Positions 6,773 to 11,050 of a stretch of DNA of 11,050 nt are shown here, piece after piece (the stretch's first letter is position 1; each line of letters begins with the position of its first letter). The notes beneath the pieces were generated by a model, which was not told the origin of the DNA, made no database searches, and worked only from the letters and a program-made list of their open reading frames with translations. A program made the translations under genes and the position numbers. This DNA comes from Nitrospirota bacterium (GTDB taxonomy: Bacteria; Nitrospirota; UBA9217), in NCBI GenBank assembly GCA_017885365.1, contig JAFNGD010000060.1, positions 1-11,050 of the forward strand. The letters are read 5' to 3'.

Positions 6773-7366
6773 TTACGTAGCCGGTTCTCCTTTGACCGTC
6801 CAATTGACGTTAAACGTATCGGACTTGGCACCCGAGTAAACCTGGATATACGATGTTCCCGCTTGGTCCGTGCCCGCAGTATAGGTAGACGGAGGCGTTG
6901 TCAGCGTCCTGGGGTTCCCGGGCGGGAGGACCGCCGTCGACCAGTATAAATTTGCCACGCCGGCATCATTCGTCGCAACCGTCCGATAATTATACGGCCC
7001 GGTGCCGGTGATGACCGTCCCATAGGTCGCATCAGTATACCAGAAGGGACCCGGTCCTGTCGCCGTATCTCCGGTATAAACTGAGAGACAGACATTGTTC
7101 CGAGGAACGCCCCTGGAGTCGGTCACTGTGAATGTGACCGGCGTGTAAAGGACCGACCCACCCGAGAACACGGCTCCAACACTCGACAGTCCAACAAAGG
7201 TGCTGTCGGGACTTCCCGTGATCGTATCCGTTGCGTTGGCAGGGTAGCTCCCGGATGGGCATCCCTGGCTATCGGCCAGATCGGAACCACATCCCCCCGC
7301 CAAGAGGACCGGCAAGACCAAAAGCAATAGAACCGGCAGAGTATAACGATATGTTAGGGTCTTCAT
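6773..7366 (-). CDS. Small Ig-like lipoprotein downstream of pilQ
   Basis: A 197-residue predicted lipoprotein. A basic N-terminus (MKTLTYRYT) and a Leu/Val core (11-22) lead to LLAGGC with lipidation expected at Cys26; the -3 residue is Ala rather than the usual Leu, so the lipobox is slightly atypical. The mature part (about 65-190) looks like one beta-rich bacterial Ig-like domain: VTFTVTDSRGVPRNNVCLSV and VATNDAGVANLYW follow the Big_1 pattern. Cys36 and Cys93 could form a disulfide. The ATG follows GGAGG with a 6-base spacer. It starts 23 bases after the pilQ stop with no promoter or terminator between, and a terminator follows, so it is probably the last gene of the pil operon. That suggests a role at the pilus pore or on the surface. 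I recognise no named family. Confidence 0.82.
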   Translation of the reverse strand: MKTLTYRYTLPVLLLLVLPVLLAGGCGSDLADSQGCPSGSYPANATDTITGSPDSTFVGLSSVGAVFSGGSVLYTPVTFTVTDSRGVPRNNVCLSVYTGDTATGPGPFWYTDATYGTVITGTGPYNYRTVATNDAGVANLYWSTAVLPPGNPRTLTTPPSTYTAGTDQAGTSYIQVYSGAKSDTFNVNWTVKGEPAT

Positions 7367-7389
7367 GAAATACCTCCGTACCTTCAGTG

Positions 7390-9807
7390 CTATATCACTT
7401 CCTGCTTCACGATCCTCGGGGTGATGAAGATCAGGAGCTCTCGCTTATCCTCCGTGATGCTGGTGCTCTTGAACAGCCACCCGATAAGCGGGATGTCTGC
7501 CAGGAACGGGACCTTGGTGGACGTCTGGCCGCGGTCGAGGACCAAGATGCCGCCGATGACCGCGGTCTCACCGTCCGTAAGAAGGATTTCCGTTGTCGCC
7601 TCGTTTTTCCGGATCGACGGCTGGCCGCCCGCGCCGAGAAGAGAGTTGTCAGGTGCGTTCTTCGTGGCCTGAATCTTCATGAATATTCGATTGTCCGGCG
7701 TGGCGTGAGGCGTAACGGTCAGGGAGAGCTTTGCATCGATGAACTGGACGTTCGTCGCTCCGCCAGCCTGGGACGTCGCGTAGGGGATCGAAACGCCCTG
7801 CTCGATCTTGGCTTCCTTATTGTCCAGCGCGCTCACCCGCGGCGTGGAGATCACTTTTCCTTCGCCCGTCGACTCGAGAGCTGACAGGACGAGGTCGAGG
7901 TTCAGCGCCTTGCTCAGCGAGCCGAACTGGAAGCCCAATGCTCCGCCGCCCGTGTTTGCGCCGGCTGGAGCGGGCATGTTCACGAAGTAGTTGCCGTTGC
8001 CTGAGGGCACGGCACCCATGGTCGGGCCGCCGGTCATGCCGATGCTGTTCGGGAACTTGAGACCCGTGGGGTTCCCGGTGGCCGCGCTGGCGTTAAAGGT
8101 TCCGCCCCACTGCACGCCAAGCGAGCGGTTGAAGGTCAGGGAGGCTTCCACGATCCGCGCTTCTATCATGATCTGCGGCGTCGGCGTGTCGAGTTGCTTG
8201 ATAAGCGCCACCACTTCGTCAACGTTCCTTGGAATATCCTTTACGATGAGGGTGTTCGTCCTCGCGTCCACCACCGTCTCGCCGCGGGCAGAAAGGGACT
8301 TCTTGATCGTTGGTTCGATCGCGGCCGCTGTCGAATAGTTGACCGGGATGATGCGCGTGATCAGGTCCTCTGCCTTTTTCTTTGCTTCCTTGGTGCGGAG
8401 TTCATCGTCCGCTTCCTTTGCCAGGGCGCCCATGGACGCGATCCGGAGGATATTGTCCTCGATGATAAAGCCGAGCCCGTTCATCTTCAGAATGATCTCC
8501 ATCGCCTGGTCCCAGGGGATGTTCACCAGACGGACTGTGACCTTGCCCTTCACGTCCGGAGACAGGATCATGTTGAGGTTCGCGAGCTCGCCGAACAGGC
8601 GGAGCACATTCACCAAGTCGGCGTCCTGCAAATCAAGGGATATGCGGCGTCCGCCGTATTTCTTCGTGCCCATCACCATCGCTGCGCCGGCCTGGGGCTG
8701 CTGACGCAACTCGGCGCGCTCCTGCGGGGCCGCGGCCTCGGGGGCAGCGACCGGCGCTGCTTCCTGCGGGACCGCCTGAGGAGCTTCTTTCTCGGCCTTC
8801 TCCGTCACCGCCGGGGCTGCTTCCTGCGGCTGTGCCGCTGCGCGCTCCTGGGGTTTTTCCTCGGGCTTCGGCGACGTAGCGATGGTCATGGCGACCACGA
8901 GTGTGTTCCCCTCGGGGGTGACGGTATAGTCCATGGGTTTCGTAAGATCAAGGACGATCCGCACCTTCTGCTCGGGCGTCGTATGCTGTCCGACGCGTAC
9001 CTTGTCCAGGCCGCCTTTCCTGACCGGCATCACGCTGGGCCGCACTCGGCTTTTTGCACCGGGAACGTCGATGACGAGCCGTTTCCCCTCGATCATAAAG
9101 GAGTTCGGCTTCATGGTACCATCAGCGGTGATCACCACCTTGGCCCCCTCTTTGCTGCCGGTGGCCTTGACCGATTTTACGATCTTCGCAGATCCGGCCT
9201 CTCCGCCGGCAGCCGGAACAGCTGGTGTCTCGGTTGCCGGGGCTTGCTCTTTCGGGACCTCGGGAACCGGCGGGGGCGGTACCGCTTCGGGCGAGGCCTT
9301 TGCTGCCTCGACGGGCTTCGCGAGCTCTACCATGAGCTTGCCGCCTTGCTGGTAGACCTTGGTGTCCACGGACTGAGAAAGGGCGATCTCGAGCCGGGCG
9401 ATATTATCGACCTGGCTGGGAGTGATGTCGATCACGGGCCCCTTGTTCACCGTGATCTTGTCCTTGAACATCGCGAGGTCCGCATCGGTGATGTCAACGA
9501 TCAGCCGGAGCGGCTCGGTAAGCTGGAACGAGGTGTACTGCAGGATTGGGTCGCTCCCCACGATCACGATCTCGGTGCGCGTGTCGGTCTCCTGTGGGGT
9601 GATCGACTGGATGGCCACTCGAACTGCGGGCTGCCCGGCTTCTGGCCCTGTGACGCTGGCGCAGCCGGTGAATATGAGGGACACGATCGTCAGGAGCACG
9701 ATGCCCCATACGCCGTGCCGGTGACCGGCCTGCGCTGTGGCTGGTAAGCCCGCGCCCCCTTTTCTTCCCCGAATGCTGATGTGCTTAAGGGGTTGTATGG
9801 ATTTCAT
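7390..9807 (-). CDS. pilQ: PilQ, type IV pilus outer-membrane secretin
   Basis: An 805-residue protein forming the multimeric outer-membrane channel for the type IV pilus. In order: a long signal region ending IFTGC (Cys49, the protein's only cysteine); AMIN domain 1 (63-165), predicted to bind peptidoglycan; a Pro-rich linker (166-205); AMIN domain 2 (207-308); an Ala/Pro/Glu linker (312-376); the N0/STN domain (388-458); an N1 domain (480-545, with VVDARTNTLIVKDIPRNVDE); and the secretin barrel (about 548-800), including VISTPRVSALDNKEAKIEQG and the signature VPFLADIPLIGWLFKS. The ATG overlaps the pilP stop as ATGA and follows AGGAGG, so the start is firm although the n-region is unusually long (about 33 residues). 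Length is within the range for PilQ proteins with two AMIN domains. Fourth visible pil gene, after pilNOP. Confidence 0.95.
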   Translation of the reverse strand: MKSIQPLKHISIRGRKGGAGLPATAQAGHRHGVWGIVLLTIVSLIFTGCASVTGPEAGQPAVRVAIQSITPQETDTRTEIVIVGSDPILQYTSFQLTEPLRLIVDITDADLAMFKDKITVNKGPVIDITPSQVDNIARLEIALSQSVDTKVYQQGGKLMVELAKPVEAAKASPEAVPPPPVPEVPKEQAPATETPAVPAAGGEAGSAKIVKSVKATGSKEGAKVVITADGTMKPNSFMIEGKRLVIDVPGAKSRVRPSVMPVRKGGLDKVRVGQHTTPEQKVRIVLDLTKPMDYTVTPEGNTLVVAMTIATSPKPEEKPQERAAAQPQEAAPAVTEKAEKEAPQAVPQEAAPVAAPEAAAPQERAELRQQPQAGAAMVMGTKKYGGRRISLDLQDADLVNVLRLFGELANLNMILSPDVKGKVTVRLVNIPWDQAMEIILKMNGLGFIIEDNILRIASMGALAKEADDELRTKEAKKKAEDLITRIIPVNYSTAAAIEPTIKKSLSARGETVVDARTNTLIVKDIPRNVDEVVALIKQLDTPTPQIMIEARIVEASLTFNRSLGVQWGGTFNASAATGNPTGLKFPNSIGMTGGPTMGAVPSGNGNYFVNMPAPAGANTGGGALGFQFGSLSKALNLDLVLSALESTGEGKVISTPRVSALDNKEAKIEQGVSIPYATSQAGGATNVQFIDAKLSLTVTPHATPDNRIFMKIQATKNAPDNSLLGAGGQPSIRKNEATTEILLTDGETAVIGGILVLDRGQTSTKVPFLADIPLIGWLFKSTSITEDKRELLIFITPRIVKQEVI
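8756..8829. repeat. 14-base direct repeat in the PilQ linker
   Basis: GCTGCTTCCTGCGG occurs at 8756-8769 and again at 8816-8829, exactly 60 bases apart and in frame. Each copy encodes part of PQEAAP in the Ala/Pro/Glu-rich linker between AMIN domain 2 and the N0 domain. It looks like the trace of an internal duplication lengthening this flexible spacer. Confidence 0.55.
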
Positions 9808-10361
9808 GGTGTCCCCTCCTGTTTTTTACGGAGCTCGATGACAATTTCCTTGCGGTTCATTTCCCCTTGCGGATCCTTATATTTTTCCTCGATGACCATC
9901 GTGGTCTGCGTGATCTTCTTCACGACGCCCTGGTTCGGCCCGACCTTGGTGCCCACGCGGACGAAATAGCCTTTTCCGTCGGGTCCTTCGAGCATGGCAT
10001 GATAGCCGAGCCCGCCCCAGATGATGCCGGCCAGCTTGAACTCGCTGATGGGATACCGTTCCAGCGGCGCTTTCGCGCCGGCCATGGCCTTCTTCTCTTC
10101 CTTGATGATGATGGGTGTGAAGGGATCCCGCCGGCCTGCTGGATTGTACGCGTAGATCGCAGCCGGCTTCTCCTCGGCCTTGGCCTGCACCGCGGTCGCC
10201 GTCACCGCCGACTTTGGCTGTTGCGCCGGCGCAGTGGCCGTCGCCGCCGGCTTGGTCTTGTCCGAGCAGCCGGTCAGGCCGGCCGTAGCCAGGAGCAGGA
10301 ACGCCAATGCCGCCGCGAACCGTTTACTTAGCCTGTTTAGTGGTCGTGGTTGGTGTCTCAA
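9804..10361 (-). CDS. pilP: PilP, type IV pilus assembly lipoprotein
   Basis: A 185-residue inner-membrane lipoprotein that links the PilN/PilO complex to the N0 domain of PilQ. The signal peptide carries a textbook lipobox (LTGC, lipidated Cys32), then an Ala/Pro/Lys-rich disordered linker (33-70) with YNPAGRRDPFTPI, the motif typical of PilP, and a small beta domain (about 97-180, FKLAGIIWGG to EIVIEL). No ATG fits. I chose the TTG at 10361 because GGAG lies 7 bases upstream (10369-10372); a TTG at 10382 would add seven residues but has no ribosome site. The gene overlaps pilO by 38 bases and its stop overlaps the pilQ start, implying translational coupling. Identity is sure; the exact start is not. 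Confidence 0.92.
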   Translation of the reverse strand: MRHQPRPLNRLSKRFAAALAFLLLATAGLTGCSDKTKPAATATAPAQQPKSAVTATAVQAKAEEKPAAIYAYNPAGRRDPFTPIIIKEEKKAMAGAKAPLERYPISEFKLAGIIWGGLGYHAMLEGPDGKGYFVRVGTKVGPNQGVVKKITQTTMVIEEKYKDPQGEMNRKEIVIELRKKQEGTP

Positions 10362-10947
10362 CTTTCTTCTCCACTGCTGCAAAGGTCATGGCCGTGCAGT
10401 CAATATTGATCTCCATGGTCCCGTTCTTCGCCAGTTTTGGTTGATCCATCTTGACGTTCAGCATGTTCACGATCCGGGTCAGCTTGCTCACGCTGTCGAA
10501 GAAGAGGGCGACATTATGGTAACCGCCAGTCAGCTTGAGCGTGATGGGGATCTCTTCGTACATGCCGCTCGAATGAGTCCTGCGTCTGTCGGGCTTCCAC
10601 AACTTGAGCGACAGACCGGCCTTGTTCACCAATCCCTGAATCTGACGGAGGAGGCCGGAGACCTCAGATTCAGGAGGCAGTTGCTCGGTCAGCACCTTGA
10701 GCCGCTCCTGAAGCGCCTTCACTTCCACTCGTAGCTGGTCGAGCTGCTTGATCTTCGCGGCGTTCTCCCGTATCTTTGCCTGCTCCTGCTCTATCTCGCC
10801 TTCCAGCTTCCGGATCTCGGCCGTCTTCGGAATATGGACCTGCCATATGAAGATGACCACCAGAGCGATGATCAGGCCCGCGAACGCCCCGGTGCGCGTC
10901 TTCGTCGGGATCTTCTGCAGTTTGTCGAATATCGCGGGAGCAGCCAT
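10324..10947 (-). CDS. pilO: PilO, type IV pilus inner-membrane alignment protein
   Basis: A 207-residue bitopic inner-membrane protein that pairs with PilN and carries PilP. It has a short cytoplasmic N-terminus, one transmembrane helix (about 20-39, AFAGLIIALVVIFIW), a periplasmic coiled coil (42-90, charged heptads) and a ferredoxin-like domain (about 92-190) with LLRQIQGLVNKAGL and the family-typical YEEIPITLKLTGGYHNVALF. It ends in a Thr/Lys tail, TPTTTTKQAK. The ATG at 10947 shares one base with the pilN stop (TAATG) and follows AAGGGG. Its 3' end overlaps the start of pilP. Context and motifs agree. Confidence 0.95.
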   Translation of the reverse strand: MAAPAIFDKLQKIPTKTRTGAFAGLIIALVVIFIWQVHIPKTAEIRKLEGEIEQEQAKIRENAAKIKQLDQLRVEVKALQERLKVLTEQLPPESEVSGLLRQIQGLVNKAGLSLKLWKPDRRRTHSSGMYEEIPITLKLTGGYHNVALFFDSVSKLTRIVNMLNVKMDQPKLAKNGTMEINIDCTAMTFAAVEKKVETPTTTTKQAK

Positions 10948-11050
10948 TATAACCCCTTGTACTTGAACTGGAGCTTGTAATCGTAGATCTCGTAGCCTTC
11001 CTTGCTCTTCTGGCTCGTTTCCAGTAAAAAGATGTCCGTGAAATATTTCG
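10947..11050 (-). CDS. pilN: PilN, C-terminal 33 residues (cut by window edge)
   Basis: The frame open from the window edge ends with TAA at 10947-10949, one base overlapping pilO. The visible residues, KYFTDIFLLETSQKSKEGYE then IYDYKLQFKYKGL, have the alternating pattern of a terminal beta strand, as in the periplasmic ferredoxin-like domain of PilN. PilN is the inner-membrane partner of PilO and binds cytoplasmic PilM through its N-terminus, which lies outside the window. The identity comes mostly from the pilN-O-P-Q gene order. Confidence 0.82.
   Translation of the reverse strand, partial: KYFTDIFLLETSQKSKEGYEIYDYKLQFKYKGL

Noticed and set aside
8194..9747. 517-codon open frame on the plus strand, opposite pilQ
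   Set aside because: Its product is rich in His, Arg and Leu with no recognisable domain, and it lies wholly antisense to a secretin with clear motifs. Such long antisense frames are expected in GC-rich coding DNA.

Overview
The window reads as a chromosomal segment of a Gram-negative, moderately GC-rich bacterium. Lipoprotein signal peptides, an outer-membrane secretin and type IVa pilus assembly genes show two membranes. A dnaJ-hspR-clpB heat-shock operon and a HEAT-repeat protein resembling the DVU0298 family suggest Desulfobacterota or Nitrospirota; this placement is inference from gene content. Every gene I can support lies on the minus strand, so transcription runs from position 11050 toward 1. 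I see no tRNA, rRNA, CRISPR array, insertion sequence or phage gene.

In transcription order, positions 11050-7390 hold the end of pilN, then pilO, pilP and pilQ, with stop and start codons overlapping. These genes encode the inner-membrane alignment complex (PilN/PilO), the periplasmic connector lipoprotein (PilP) and the outer-membrane pore (PilQ). Only 23 bases after pilQ comes a small Ig-like lipoprotein gene (7366-6773), closed by a rho-independent terminator (6710-6747). A near-consensus promoter (6579-6607) and a leader of about 130 bases then precede a 1003-residue surface lipoprotein (6438-3427). It has a lipobox, a Pro/Thr tether, about five tandem bacterial Ig-like domains, a divergent region with two calcium-loop-like motifs, another Ig-like segment and a C-terminal fibronectin III domain. 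A strong terminator follows at 3299-3341.

Positions 3426-1 hold a gene-poor gap, a HEAT-repeat gene (3023-2325) and the stress operon dnaJ (2239-1085), hspR (1016-639) and the first 204 codons of clpB (614-1). The dnaJ promoter matches the sigma-70 consensus in both boxes with a 17-base spacer. Its -35 box lies inside an imperfect copy of HAIR, the HspR operator, with the correct half-site geometry, so HspR probably represses its own operon. DnaK and GrpE are not encoded here.

The least routine part is the pairing of two Ig-like lipoproteins with a pilus secretin operon, and a PilQ whose only cysteine sits in a lipobox-like site. The pilus context suggests that the lipoproteins are adhesins or pilus-associated surface factors. 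That is a hypothesis, not something the sequence proves.
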